In this document: piece by piece, positions 1-11,406 of the stretch | Layout: each line of letters begins with the position of its first letter | Position numbering within the stretch: position 1 is the first letter of the stretch | Source of the DNA: Diaporthe sp. PMI_573 | Taxonomy: Eukaryota > Ascomycota > Sordariomycetes > Diaporthales > Diaporthaceae | Assembly (NCBI GenBank): GCA_021399435.1 | Contig: JAJTUP010000102.1 | Coordinates: 62,001-126,000 of the forward strand | Direction of reading: 5' to 3' | Length of the DNA stretch: 64,000 bases | Program-made: the position numbers and the translations under genes | Notes under the pieces: generated by a model | What the model was told of the DNA's origin: nothing | Seen by the model: only the letters and a program-made list of their open reading frames with translations | Databases searched by the model: none

Positions 1-304
1 CCATGGTGGCTACTTGCACGGCTTCATTCTTGCTCAACCATACCATAATAACAGGAAGATTCCCATGGCCTGGCAGATGGGCCTCTTCGGACTTATAGTC
101 GTCGTGCAGGATATCAAAAACGATATCAGTCCTCTGGTTCCATCTCTCCTCCACGAGCAACTTCGGCTCCCCCCACTGAGAAATGATGTTCTCCTTCTTG
201 ATCAGCTCCACCGCAATCCGGACGGCTTCTTCGGGGGACTCGCGAATCTGAGTCCAGTGACTACTCTTTGAAGAGATGCTCAGGAAAATTCGTCTTGCGG
301 CCAT
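1..304 (-). CDS. hypothetical protein, N-terminal part, runs off the left edge
   Basis: An open frame on the minus strand starts with ATG at 304 and stays open for 101 codons to the window edge. The reading begins MAARRIFLSISSKSSHW and continues with charged, helix-prone sequence (EEAVRIAVELIKKEN) and a segment with DIVFDILHDDYKSEE. I do not recognise the family. The frame has coding character, with no stop across the whole stretch. It could be a separate gene or a downstream exon of the coiled-coil gene at 709-1353, which is on the same strand; the 400-bp gap makes a separate gene more likely. The C-terminus is missing. Confidence 0.45.
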   Translation of the reverse strand, partial: MAARRIFLSISSKSSHWTQIRESPEEAVRIAVELIKKENIISQWGEPKLLVEERWNQRTDIVFDILHDDYKSEEAHLPGHGNLPVIMVWLSKNEAVQVATM

Positions 305-708
305 CAGGTGGGTGCTCGCGAGTTGATGTGCTTTGTGTGCAAAAGTGATCCACAAGGTGATGTGGCAAGAGTGGGTGATGTAGCGAAAAGGATCAAAAAG
401 GGAAGGCGAGTTAAGTGAAGCAAGCGTCCTTGGTTTTGAGGGGGCCGGCGTTTATGTAAGTACTTGTCGAAGCTCTGATAGGCCTGGCAAAACTACGATA
501 CAGGCGAATATTACGGCCCCCGTGGAGAGCCAGGTACACTGTTGCACTCCAATCAGGCACGACGACTCCACCCCACCTGCAAAACGGGGAGTCAGCAGCG
601 TTCTGCTTGACAGGGGTCTGAACCACTGAGATCCCCGACCGTTCTCCCGCACAATACCTCAGCCCTGGGAAGTCTCCAAGGCAACCCAAAGTGGGTCTAT
701 TGCAGACA
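305..708. other. stretch without a recognised gene
   Basis: This lies between two minus-strand reading frames. Open frames here are short, overlap in several frames and match no family I know. It may hold the 3' end of the coiled-coil gene, introns, or the promoter of the partial gene at the left edge. Confidence 0.4.
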
Positions 709-1353
709 CTAGATGCATGTGTGCAACCACTTGCAACGCATCGCTTCTGGGGGCCCTTGTGTCTGGAAACAACGCCCGGGGGCATGGGCTTTATTTGGAC
801 TAACGCCCGAGGCCCTCACTTGACAGACGTCAAAGCAACTGTTGGCGGTCCAACCCATGGTGATACCAAAACTGAGAGCTGAGGTGAACTGCGACTGCCT
901 GTCGTGATCCGCAGCGCCGGCCGCGACGCGACACGCCTCCAGCTTCTCGCTTAGCCGGGAGACCTCGGCAGAATCGACCGCGTGGCGATCTTTGTCCGCG
1001 TCCCAAACCTTGAACCCGGCGTGATATTCCTCAGTGAGCTGTTCCCGATATTTTCTCATCTCAGCTATCTCCCCTCTCAGTCTCGCGGCCTCTTCCGCCG
1101 CCTGCTTGCGGGTGCTATCTCTTTCCTGCTTCAATGTCTGTATTTCTTCGGTTTTCCCCTGTAGCTCTTCCTGCAGAGCGGTTTGGCAGTCGAATAACTT
1201 CCCGTATTCCTTCAATCCGTCCGTCTCCTTGGACAAGCTCGCGAACTCACTGGCGACTTTCAGCAGCCTAGCCGAGAATGTCTTGCTATCCGTCGCTGCT
1301 TTGCTTGGCCCGTTGGTGGCAGCCGGCGCTCCGCGTTTGCTCTTATCCGTCAT
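709..1353 (-). CDS. coiled-coil protein, hypothetical
   Basis: The minus-strand frame from the ATG at 1353 (MTDKSKRGAPAATNG) gives a Lys/Ala-rich N-terminus. A long heptad-like coiled coil follows, with motifs such as LKQERDSTRKQAAEEAARL and AEVSRLSEKLEACRVA. An in-frame ATG at 1485 is possible, but the 44 residues it adds look less coding-like. The coiled coil ends near codon 165 (about nt 860). The last 50 codons are rich in Cys and Trp and look like intron or non-coding sequence, and a GT donor lies near 820, so the true 3' end is probably spliced. Comparable fungal coiled-coil proteins have no assigned function; a structural or scaffolding role is inferred only. Confidence 0.5.
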   Translation of the reverse strand: MTDKSKRGAPAATNGPSKAATDSKTFSARLLKVASEFASLSKETDGLKEYGKLFDCQTALQEELQGKTEEIQTLKQERDSTRKQAAEEAARLRGEIAEMRKYREQLTEEYHAGFKVWDADKDRHAVDSAEVSRLSEKLEACRVAAGAADHDRQSQFTSALSFGITMGWTANSCFDVCQVRASGVSPNKAHAPGRCFQTQGPPEAMRCKWLHTCI

Positions 1354-2342
1354 TTCGGATACAATACGAGCAAATCCGTCATTTCGTTGTGTTGAGTCCG
1401 ACGACTTGAGAATTGGGCGTTGAGAGCCGACCGACCTCGCGAGGGTTGAACCCCGCTTTATGGACAGCCTTGCTTTCGTGTCCACTGCATTTTGGGGCTT
1501 ACAGTGCGTACGAATCGCAAGGCTCAGTGGCGTGGGTTGAGGGCCTCCCGCAGCTGCGTGGTGCTGCGCACCCGTCCTCGGGACCCCAAGGCCATGCAGG
1601 CTGAATCAGCTCCCATGCCGTACGTCTCAGTCTGCAACATGCCGCTTTGCCAGTATAATGAGGATGACCGTCAGCGTGCTCCTAGCATCAGGAAGACGGG
1701 ATGTACTCGTACGTCTGAAGAAGAGAGGTACCAGCCTATGGATTTCCCTATCTGCTTACCGACGAGAGAGCGACACCAAGTGAGAGTAAAGCCAGAGAAG
1801 CATGTCCGCTGACGATTTTACCTTCACAGCACAATTCTAGGCTTAGACCCCCTTTTCCAAGCCCGTCAAGAACATGTTCTATGCCCACAGCACGCAGTTG
1901 AATCAACAGGACGGAGGTGGACGAAGCCCATCATGCGGCGCTAATTCGTACGTGTCACGTCCTGGGTGGACAATAGCCAAGGCCTTCACGGCCAAGGCTC
2001 AAAGCCCATTCGCCACAACCGTTTGCCCCTCACGAGAATCTGTTGGTTCCGCCGCTGGTTGGCGTAAGCTGTCGCAAAACCAGTGCGCAGCACACCTCTC
2101 TCTCATGTGTTTGTTGCCTTATCTTTGTCCATCCGCCTTGAAATGTCCAATCGGGTGCAGATCCGGGGGGGCCTTGGTGCTGCCGAGGTGCCGACCCGCC
2201 TGCATCCAACCGGAAGTTTGCCTCGCTGTATCTCGCTTCGTCCCAAGTCAAATGCAGCCTTCCTCCCCCTCGGGCTCTTAGACGAGGAAATGCACCCAAA
2301 GAGCATCTCCTTCGGCAGTGTCTTTTTCACAAGTCCCTTGCC
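1354..2342. other. divergent intergenic region between the coiled-coil gene and the NFX1-type helicase
   Basis: The genes on either side point away from each other, so this ~1-kb stretch should hold both promoters and leaders. Open frames within it are short and overlap in several frames. No TATA box is obvious immediately upstream of either start. Confidence 0.4.
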
Positions 2343-5300
2343 ATGAACTCCAGCTCGTCGCGAGGAATGCGGCGGGGCTCCTCCATGAGCGGCTTTCGAG
2401 GTGGTGGCACGGGGGGGGGGGGTCAACCAGCCTTGTCGGCATTTTCAACGGGGAGCTTGCACTTTCGGGGCAAGATGTCGCTATTCCCACGACCAGGGCC
2501 GGCAAGGTGGTTTGCAGCGGGACTCGACACGTCAGCGTGAGCCCGAGACGTCTACTCCTGAGCAGGCAGCAGACAGAGAAGCGTACTACGACTGGTCACG
2601 CCTCCTCCGAAGGTTGCCGACAGGGACGCAAGCAATCATTCATCTCAAGCAACTATGGGCCGGCGCCGTCCGCATCCTCGACGCAGACGACCGTGGGTGG
2701 CACCAACAGCTCGCCAAGGACCTTGCTGATGACACTCGGCTCGGCGGGCACTATGTCGAGGCAACGGTTGGGCTCGATCTCAGCTCTCCAGCAGGCAGCA
2801 CGGAGCGGAATATCGCTCGCGACTTCTTCACGGCCATCTCTCATCCGGCCCTTCTGAACTGCCTCTCGGTCAACACATACGTCAGTGAACTTTACCATGT
2901 CTTCGGCGGCGCGAACAGTAACGGCGCACTGGACTTCATTGAGGATTACTGTCATAGCTTGCCCCTCGAGTATCCCGACCCTTCCAGGCTGCAACACCTA
3001 GAGACGTCCCTTTTGGCTGTCCTGACAGCGGTCGGCGAGCTTCTCCGCCGGCGTCGTCGTGTGGCCCTCCAAGACGGGGTTGACAGACTCTTCCGTACCA
3101 TGGAACAGGCTGCGGAAGCCCTCAGCACTACGGATGGCCACAGGTTGTGTATCGGCCGCGTAGCTACGCTGCGCCGCATGGTAGAACTGTCTACATCCCG
3201 TCTGACCACAGCCACCAGCGCGACCGCCCTTCAGGTTGGCTCGATGGGTTCCACCTTTCTTGCCGCCATCGAACCCCCGGGCACCCGTCACGACAATGAC
3301 CACGTCGACTTTGGCGACATCGAGATCTTCCCTACAATCGGCGAAATCATGTCGACGCGAGAAGAGTTTCTTCCGTCCACAGACTTCCGACAGCCGCATT
3401 TCCTGCACGATACCCACCTGCGCTTCCTCGACACGCACTTCCGCCTTCTCAGGCGCGACATCTTCGGCCAGCTCATCGACTTCCTGCACCAAATAATGTC
3501 GTCATCTGAGAACAGATCAGGCTCCTTCACGGTGCCCGAGGGCGATGTGCGGGCGTACGTGTACCGCGGCGCGACCATCTCCCACATCCTGGTGGATGAC
3601 CGGCGAGGCTTCGAGTGCCAGATCTCGTTCTCCCCGCCGCCGGGCGTGCGAGAAAAGCCGGGCAAGGAGCGTCGGGCGTGGTGGGAACAGTCGAAACGGC
3701 TGGAAGAAGGCGCGCTGGCATGCTTCGTTTGTGCTGTGGATGGTCAGCCAACATGTCTCATGCTCGTCGTTAGTCAGAAATCCGTGGATCCCGACAAGAA
3801 GATCGGTCTCGTACAGTCGGATGCGCGGAGATCGACCATTTCCGTCAAGCTGGCCCCGCGGGAGACATCGCCCGAATCAGACCTTGAACTCCTAGCGCGG
3901 ATCTACAACGGCAGCGTCACCGGAATCTTGGTGGACCTTCCAGACTTGATCCCTGCGACCTTTCGGCCAATCCTCGAGAATCTCCAGGGCATGATGATGC
4001 AGGCGGTCCCCTTCCAAGATTGGATTGTCCCGGACCCGGCGGGCGGACAAGGGGTTCGCCGAAAGGTCCCGCCACCGAAATACGCACGCCGTGCTGGCTT
4101 CGTCTTTCCCTTAGATCCCATCCTCAGGGAGCCCAGCAGCCGTCTAGCTGTGTCGGCGAACGACTCATCCGACGACGATGCCCTTCTGGATCGTCTTGTA
4201 GGACGGACGGGACTCGACCGAGGCCAGAGTGCTGCCCTCGTTGCCGCCCTCACGACCGAATATGCTCTTCTTCAGGGGCCGCCAGGAACCGGGAAGTCGT
4301 ATCTCGGGGTGAAGCTGCTTCAAGTCCTCGTGAGATGCAAGAGAACGACCAACCTTGGTCCCATTCTCGTGATGTAGGTTTCCATCCCCACCCCCGATTT
4401 TCTCGCCCGAAAACCCTCATCTTAATGGACACTCCCCAACAGATGTTACACCAATCACGCCTTGGACCAATTTCTACAACACCTTCTTGATGTAAACATC
4501 AAGTCCATCATCCGCATTGGTGGTCGAAGCCGCTCGACGAGCCTCGAAGGCCACAACCTGACTGCTGTGAACCGGTCAATCCCCAAGACCAGGAACGAAA
4601 GCACCATACTCGGCAAGACATATGGAAGCCTGGACGAGCAACGCGACTCGCTCGGGAAGCGTCTGGCTGCCTTGCATTTGCTGCGTAAGGGCACATCGCC
4701 GCGGTTGCTAGAGCAATATCTGGCGCAGTCGCACCCTCGGACTTGGGCCCAACTCCGCCGAGATGGAGAGGGAGATGACGGGTTTCAAACTGTTGGGGAT
4801 CCCATTTCTCTCTGGCTGCAACAGAAGTGGCGAGGCTCCCACCTTGCGGACGCAGCATCGGATCCTGCGCCGGACGAACTTCAGCGTTTGCAAGTGCAAG
4901 CGGACGGCAATGTCCAATCTCTGAGCCGGGAGGAGCGCCGTCTTCTGTACCGGTCGTGGTTGAACGCTGTCCAGAGGCAGCATACTGCTCGGATAGCCCA
5001 GGAGATCCAGCAAATCGAGGACAGCCGCAAATACATCGACGAGGTGCATCACGAGATCAGCCGCCGAGCTCTGGCAATGGCTGATGTCATCGGCGTCACG
5101 ACCACGGGGCTGGCCAAGAACATTGCCATCGTCCGCCGCCTGCGGTGCAAGGTCGTTGCGTGCGAGGAGGCCGCCGAAGTGCTCGAGGCCCACCTCATCT
5201 CTGCCCTGATGCCAGGCGTGGAGCATTTTATCCAGATCGGCGACCACCAGCAACTGCGGCCGCAGATAACCAACAACGCCCTTAGCATGGAGAACCCGGC

Positions 5301-8300
5301 TGGTGAGCCGTATCAGCTCGACCGGAGCCAGTTCGAGCGCCTCGCCCTAGGACAGCCCGGACTTGCGCCGCTGCCTGTCGCCCAGCTCAACGTGCAGCGT
5401 CGGATGCGGCCCGAGGTTTCGAGGCTCATCAGGGAGACAATGTATCAGCGGCTGGAGGACCACGACAGCGTCAAAGAGCTGCCCGACGTCGTCGGCATGC
5501 GGGACAATGTCTTCTGGCTCACGCACAACCGGCCGGAGGATGCGGCTGACGAGGACACGCGGCTCAAATCCCGCGGCAACGCCTGGGAAGTCGGCATGGT
5601 GGCCGCCCTGGTCCGGCACCTCATCCGGCAGGGCGTATACCGAAGCACCGACATTGCCGTCCTCACCCCGTACGGAAAGCAGCTGCAGCAGCTTCGAAGT
5701 GCGCTGAGCCGTGACTTTGAGGTCTTCCTCGGGGAGAAGGACGCAGACATGCTGGCGATGGACGGGCTGGCAGACGACGACGCCGCCGACCCTAGCGACT
5801 CCCGCCCAGACAAGTCCACACTGGAGAGAAAGAAGCTCCTCGACACCATCCGCCTGGCCACGGTCGACAACTTCCAGGGCGAGGAGGCCAAGGTGGTTGT
5901 TGTCTCGCTGGTGCGGAGCAACGACCGCCGCAAGGTCGGCTTCCTTCGGACTCCCAACCGCATCAACGTCCTCCTCAGCCGCGCCCAGCACGGCATGTAC
6001 TTGATCGGCAACGCTGAGACGTACTGCAACGTGCCCATGTGGGTCGAGGTGTGTCGCATACTCAAGGAGACCGGCGCCCTCGGAACGGCCCTCGAGCTGC
6101 AGTGTCTCCGCCACCCGGAGACGCCCATTAGGTGCAGCGAGCCAGAGCACTTTGCCCGCTTCAGCCCCGATGGTGGCTGCAGCCTGCCGTGCGACAAGCG
6201 CCTTGAGGGCTGCGGCCACCAGTGCACAACCATGTGCCACTCGGACACCATGCATGCGGCATTCGTCTGCATCCAGCCCTGCCCACGCATCCGGACCACC
6301 TGCGAACACACGTGTCCCAGGCTCTGCGGCGACGACTGCGGACCATGCCTCGTGGCCGTCAGGGACGTTCAGCTGCCATGCGGGCACAGAGTCGACATCC
6401 TGCCATGCCACCAAACCCTGCAGCGGGACAAGATTCGGTGCAGTGTCAAGGTCGCGAAGACGGTGGCGCGCTGCGGCCACACCGTAAGTGTAGCGTGTGC
6501 CATTGACGTGGCGGCTGCCGCCTTCAAGTGCCCAACACCTTGCACGCACGTCCTGTCCTGCGGACACACCTGTCCCGGATCGTGCGGCGGCTGTACCGCG
6601 GGGGAAGACGGCGTCGTCGGGCACAGGTCCTGCTCTCAACTCTGCAGGCGTCGTCGGGACGCATGCGAGCATATCTGCGGGGACAAATGCCACTCCGGCA
6701 CGCCCTGTGGGCGGTGCCAAGGCAGGTGCCAGGTAAGATTACTGTACCCTGCCTCGCTTTTTCATTTTTGGGGGAGTTCGTTCAGCTAACCCCACACCTG
6801 TGGCAGGTTCAATGTGCCCACTCGCGCTGCACACGACCATGTCGCGAGGCCTGCGACCCTTGCATCGAGAAGTGCGACTGGGACTGCCAGCACCAAGGTG
6901 CCTGTTCGATGCCGTGTGCTGCCCCGTGCGACCGCCTCCCATGCGACCAGAGATGCGTCGAAATGCTCAAGTGCGGGCATCAATGCCCCAGCGTCTGCGG
7001 CGAGAAATGCCCCGAAGGCTACTGCCATGCCTGTGGCGACCATCCCGCCGCTCGTGTCGACATGATGGAATTCAAGGACTATGCTCAGATCAACCCTGAC
7101 GAGACTCCGATCGTGGTCCTCTCGTGTGGCCATTTCTTCACGACAGAGACACTGGACGGGGCCACCGGTCTTGACAAGGTGTACACGGTGGACCGCAAGA
7201 CGGGGTGCTATGCTGGCCTCGGCGAACCGCAGGAGACCATCTCCGTCCCGCGCTGCCCGGACTGCAACCTCCCGATCCGGCAGTTTGCCACCAAGCGATA
7301 CGGCCGCATCGTCAACCGAGGCGTGATGGACGAAATCACGAAGCGCTTCCACCTCCACTGGCTGCGGGAGCTGGAGTCGCTGGAGCAGCGCATCAAAGAG
7401 ACAGTCGATGCGCTCCCCGACGCCAGGACGCCAGGACCATCCGGGCCACCGGTTCCATGGCCGCATATGACAAGGCGGACAAGCTGGACAAAGAGCTGAA
7501 GAGTATCTGCCGCAAGGTGGGCGAGGATCAGCAGCCGACCCGTCGCCTCTTCGACGCCATGCGCGTGGCCAAACGCCGCGGGGCCACAGGCCTCCGGGAG
7601 GGCATGGCCGCGCTCGAGCTGGAAGACATCGCCCCGTCAGCCCCCTCCCTAGACAAGCAGATCATCCTCCGCAGCCGCCTCGCGCGCCTCCAGCTCCAGG
7701 ACCCCGTCCTGCGCAGCAAGTTCCGCCTCGCCTCGACCGGCGACTGGCGCGCCCAGCCGCCGCCGCGGGCGCAGGCACACACCTTTCTCCGCGACTGCGA
7801 GCTCCTCGCAACTGAATGCGAAAAGGAGAAGCTCCCGCGGATGGCGGTGCAGGTCATACTGCACTACGCGCGCGTCACCGCGAGCCTCGGGAGCGGTGCG
7901 CGCGGGGGGCCCGCCAGCCGCGTCGCCGCCGCTGCTGCTACTACCCCCGCAGACGTCGAAAAGGACAGAAAGAAGGCCGAGGCGTACGCCGACACGGCGC
8001 GGGCGCTCCTCGGGGCCGCAGCCAACATCTGCGGCGCGGCCGCCTTCCAGGGCGCGGCCGAGCTCAAGGCCGAGGTGGAGCTGATTGCGCGCCTGTTCGA
8101 GAAGGACCGCTACGAAGCCCTCACCGAGGCCGAGATGGCCGCCGTCAAGAGCGCTATGGTCGGCGGGCCGCAGGGCATTGCGAGCCATTCTGGGCATTGG
8201 TACAAGTGTCGGAATGGACACGCAGTAAGCATCTAACCCCTTTACTGTTCCCGCAATCTGCCATCTCCCTCAGACTCCTACCCCCACGCAGCTGCAGATA

Positions 8301-8461
8301 TGATGACATGGGCTAACGTTCGAACCACCCCCTAGTTCGCCATCGGCGACTGCGGCATGCCCATGGAGCTCGCGCGCTGTGCCGAGTGTGGTGAGTCGAT
8401 CGGCGGGCAGTCGCATACGCTGACCGAGGGCGTTACGCGCGCCGTAGACATGGAGAATTGA
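2343..8461 (+). CDS. NFX1-type zinc-finger SF1 RNA helicase (ZNFX1/Hrr1-like), frame broken twice
   Basis: Four exons fit: 2343-4373, 4443-6732, 6807-8224 and 8336-8461, about 1,950 residues. In order one sees an Arg/Gly-rich N-terminus; a CCCH finger (CRHFQRGACTFGARCRYSH); Walker A LLQGPPGTGKSY near residue 645; YTNHALDQFL rebuilt exactly across intron 1; motif II CEEAAEVLEAHL; GDHQQLRP; QRRMRPEV; DNFQGEE; and RINVLLSRAQHG. A series of NF-X1 Cys/His fingers and a C-terminal RZ-like finger (WYKCRNGHA plus ARCAECGE) follow. Related helicases (S. pombe Hrr1, animal ZNFX1) act with small-RNA pathways; that role here is inference. The start frame and the finger frame differ by one base across a 12-G run. 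An 8-bp tandem duplication at 7419-7434 shifts the frame again. All the helicase motifs are intact, so this is either a recently damaged gene or sequence containing errors. Confidence 0.85.
2411..2422 (+). other. run of 12 G that shifts the reading frame of the helicase gene
   Basis: Upstream, the frame from the ATG at 2343 encodes a typical Arg/Gly-rich tail (RGMRRGSSMSGFRGGG). Downstream, the CCCH finger lies one base out of register. The finger frame has a TGA at 2386 and no ATG before the finger. Eleven G instead of twelve would restore one continuous frame. Confidence 0.75.
7419..7434 (+). repeat. 8-bp tandem duplication causing a frameshift in the helicase gene
   Basis: GACGCCAG occurs twice back to back at 7419-7426 and 7427-7434. 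The frame before it (ending DALPDAR) and the frame after it (starting TIRATGSMAAYDKADK) differ by exactly the amount that an 8-nt insertion would cause. With one copy the two frames join as DALPDARTIRATG. Confidence 0.8.
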
Positions 8462-9587
8462 AGAGACGCCTGTGCTTGGTGGTCGGTGTGAAGAGCATTG
8501 ATTGGATACGGGCTCCCTCCGAGATCTAGGGTCAGTTCGGGCCAATCAAGGGTAAGAATCGAATCGTGTCCAAGATCGGGCCCAAGGGCGGTCCACTGTG
8601 GTTGAAGGGTCTGGGAAACAATGCATCTGCCGATTTGTGGCTAACATTATTCGATCTGTGATCGTCGACCTTTGTGTGTCCCCAGATTTTGTCCACATCT
8701 CAAATTCGCCCCGTCCCAAGTTCGTCCCACATCCAAAAATCCCAAGTCTCTCTCCCGTATCACAACTCTCTGCCCTATCCCACCACATCCTAAACTTATT
8801 CCCGAACCTGTTCTTTCCCAAGCCCATCCTCACTCAGATCTGTAGGGTGGAGCTGCGGCGTTCGCGGCTGTGACCAGCTGTGCACCAGTTGCGACGCCCG
8901 CTGAAAGGGCGCGCTGCCGGAATTCTTCCGACGGCGGGGCAGAATGACGAGTCACGTGGCCACCTTCAATCCAGGGGCCGTCGGCGTGGCAACGTGACGG
9001 ATGGTCCGCGCGCAGATTTCGTCACGGCCGCCCAGCCACCCAGCCACAAATACAGTTTTATTCCCGATGATTAGGTAAGAAACACGACGCGTCATTCTTA
9101 CACAACAACCGGAACCAACACCCAAGACTAAGAAGAACAGAAATTCAAGGACACCTCGGATACAACAACTCGAGGAAAATCGGCGCCTTGCAGATATCGA
9201 GAGAACTGAGATGTGCCGAGGCCGTGGTTGGGACCTTGACGGTTTACTTATGTGGCCTCTGGAGCGGGACGGCACATTGGCGGCCATGTATTCCTCAGCG
9301 TGGCCAAAGCTGGCCCATTTCATGGAATGTGCTTCCTACCGCCTCTTTACCCGTTGGATTCGGTTCAACCTGAAAGCTGACTCAGCCATGTCATTCAGCC
9401 GAACGTTCTAGCTCTTACAGGGGCATCCGTAACGTTATTTCTTCGGCATCTCTGATCATTTGGCCCTCGAAGACAAGACAAGTCTTAGGCACGGTGGAAT
9501 CAGGAGGCATGAGACTAGTGAGCAAGAATTGAAACGACTAGGCGCGGTCTCGATAACGTGCCCGGCCCCGATTCCGACCACCCTCCT
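8462..9587. other. intergenic stretch with one weak open frame
   Basis: No recognised gene. From 8690 to 8840 the sequence is a pyrimidine-rich degenerate run of CCCAAG/CCCATC-like words. From 9079 to 9411 a plus-strand frame stays open without a good start (MCRGRGWDLDGLL occurs from 9211). It resembles nothing I know and could be a fragment of an old mobile element linked to the transposase remnant that follows. Confidence 0.35.
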
Positions 9588-10160
9588 TCACGCACGTCGC
9601 CTTCGCCTCGTCGTCGACCTCGTCGCCACCACGATAACTGATTCGGCTTCCGATGGTGTTTCCGACTCTTCTGGCTCGTCGCTATCTTCTGGCACCACGC
9701 CGGCTTCTATTTGGGTCCTCCGAATAGCCTCAATGTCGGCGAAAAGCTCATTTGGGTCAAGTTGAACCTTCTTCCTTCGGACCACCCTGCTGGCTTCAAT
9801 CTGGCGTTCCAGCTCCCGGGCTTTTTGTGAGGACATCGTCAGATCAACGTCTTTCTGGTCCCAGCTCTTGAGAATTTTCCTGAAGAGGAGTCGTTGTGTG
9901 GGGCTTGGTTGCTTCCGACGGGTATACCGGGCCACCATGCTACGCAGCTCTTGAGACCGCTTAGGGGTCGCAAAAGAGGTCCCTCGCGGTAGGCAAAAGC
10001 ACTTATCGGTGCAGAAATGGCCGCTGAAGCCATCGCCGGTGGCTAATTCCACTGATCTCGCTTCCTTTACGCGGTTGTCTTCGATAAAGTGGCTTGCAAG
10101 TGCTCTATGCTTAGACAACAAAAAGTCAGATAACGAAGGTGGGAAGGGTAGTGATCGCAA
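9588..10160 (-). pseudogene. C-terminal remnant of a pogo/Fot1-type DDE transposase
   Basis: The minus-strand frame carries the C-terminal tail typical of fungal pogo/Fot1 transposases. It has GTSFATPKRSQELRSMV, then PSPTQRLLFRKI, then a charged helical region (ARELERQIEASRVVRRKK) and NELFADIEAIRRTQIEAG, ending in acidic and Arg-rich sequence. The DDE catalytic core and the N-terminal helix-turn-helix (CENPB-like) domain are absent. The first 55 codons do not match the family, so the element is truncated on its 5' side. I could not identify terminal inverted repeats. It is a dead relic. The family assignment rests on remembered family motifs. Confidence 0.7.
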
Positions 10161-10468
10161 TCGGAGATTCGCTATGCTCTGGCGTGTTTAACAAGCGGTA
10201 GAATCTCAGAACCTGATTGATTTCTGATGAAGAGAGCTATTCTCACTGATTCTACTTGGTCGATATACTCGGAGATAGCTGAAAATAACAGCTGTCCAGA
10301 TACCAAAACTGGTATTATATAGACAGCAGAGGAATGACGTCGAAGTTGATGTGTGGTTATCGAAAAGGAAAATAAACTGTATCGGGAGACAGAGTGATAG
10401 CTTCCCAGGAGTTGATCTGGTCCGAGTGTAGAGTCAAACCACCTCAAGAAGCCTCGAGATTGATTGAA
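10161..10468. other. intergenic stretch, no gene seen
   Basis: This lies between the transposase relic and the HD-domain gene. It is moderately A/T-rich with only short open frames, and may be the decayed remainder of the transposon. Confidence 0.35.
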
Positions 10469-11406
10469 TCACGCCGCCTCAGCCAAATACATCTGGACAA
10501 AGAAGTCCAAGATCCGTTGGCCAACTGCGGAATAGCCCGGCACAAAGGCGTCTCCGAAAGCCTGCTGCCATGAATCTGCCACGGATCATCATTCATTAGC
10601 ATCAATATTATCACGCATATATAATCAGCGCGCCAAGAGCAACTAACCATAAGTTGAGTTTGGCTTAGCCGTACACAGTTGCACAAGCGTTGCATTAGTG
10701 CCGGTGATGAAGTTCAGCCTTGGAAATGCCGCCTCGACGTTGTAGTACTCGGCAGGTGTAATACCATAGGCCGCAAGAGAGGGCAGCCCTTTCAAATCAA
10801 TCAACACACCAGTTACCAATACAGCCACGGTCGGCTGTTTATACAAGGAGAACCTGTACTCGGAGCTCAGCAAAACCGAGTCAAAAAGAAGCTGCAGGCG
10901 ATTGGGGTCCCAAGCGGCGCCCTCGCCGTAATTCGAGACTTGGCGCTCAACAAAGTCGGTCGTCGCGACGGCGCTGTCGACTTCGAAGCGGCGGTCCTGG
11001 GTGATCCAGGAGCCATTGAGCACGAGGCCGAGGTCGTGTAGCATCGAGCCGATGGCGTGGACTTCAAGGTCGACAGTTTCTTTGAGCGTGTTGTTGTGGT
11101 TCACGACGAGCGCACCGAAGAGCCAAGTCCGCATGATGTGGTTATAAAGGAAAGTATCGCTAATTGCTGTGCGAATGCTTGGGAGGCGCGTACGCTGTTG
11201 AGAAGAGAATTAGTGATTTTCTCACAAAGAGATGTATTCCAAATATATAATTTGACTTACAGAGGTGTGTCGATGACCGTGACACCGCCAATTACCTGCG
11301 TCGGCTTCTGGTTGATATCTCGTGGAAGTACGTGGTGGAAGCCGAGGGATGGCCATGCGTGGAATGCCAAAAGCACTTGACCGATCCAAGCGAGCCTAAA
11401 TTCCAT
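10469..11406 (-). pseudogene. secreted HD-domain (cyanamide hydratase-like) protein, broken by a 1-nt frameshift
   Basis: Three minus-strand exons fit: 11406-11261, 11194-10648 and 10575-10469. Exon 1 starts MEFRLAWIGQVLLAFHAW, a plausible signal peptide. The HD-superfamily core follows: YNHIMRTWLFGALV, EVHAIGSMLHDLGLV (His, His-Asp metal ligands), DRRFEVDSAVA and the C-terminal QAFGDAFVPGYSAVGQR. Intron 2 joins TYDSWQQAFG exactly as expected for the family. In exon 2, DTPLVRASQAFAQQ and SDTFLYNHIMR are in different frames, and the summed exon length is 800 nt, one short of 801. A single base is therefore missing near 11163. Family members are metal-dependent hydrolases or hydratases acting on small molecules; the substrate here is unknown. 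It is a recent pseudogene or a sequencing error. Confidence 0.75.

Noticed and set aside
5347..6720. Long minus-strand open frame of 457 codons
   Set aside because: It is antisense to the helicase and zinc-finger exon. GC-rich codon use leaves the opposite strand open, and it has no domain.
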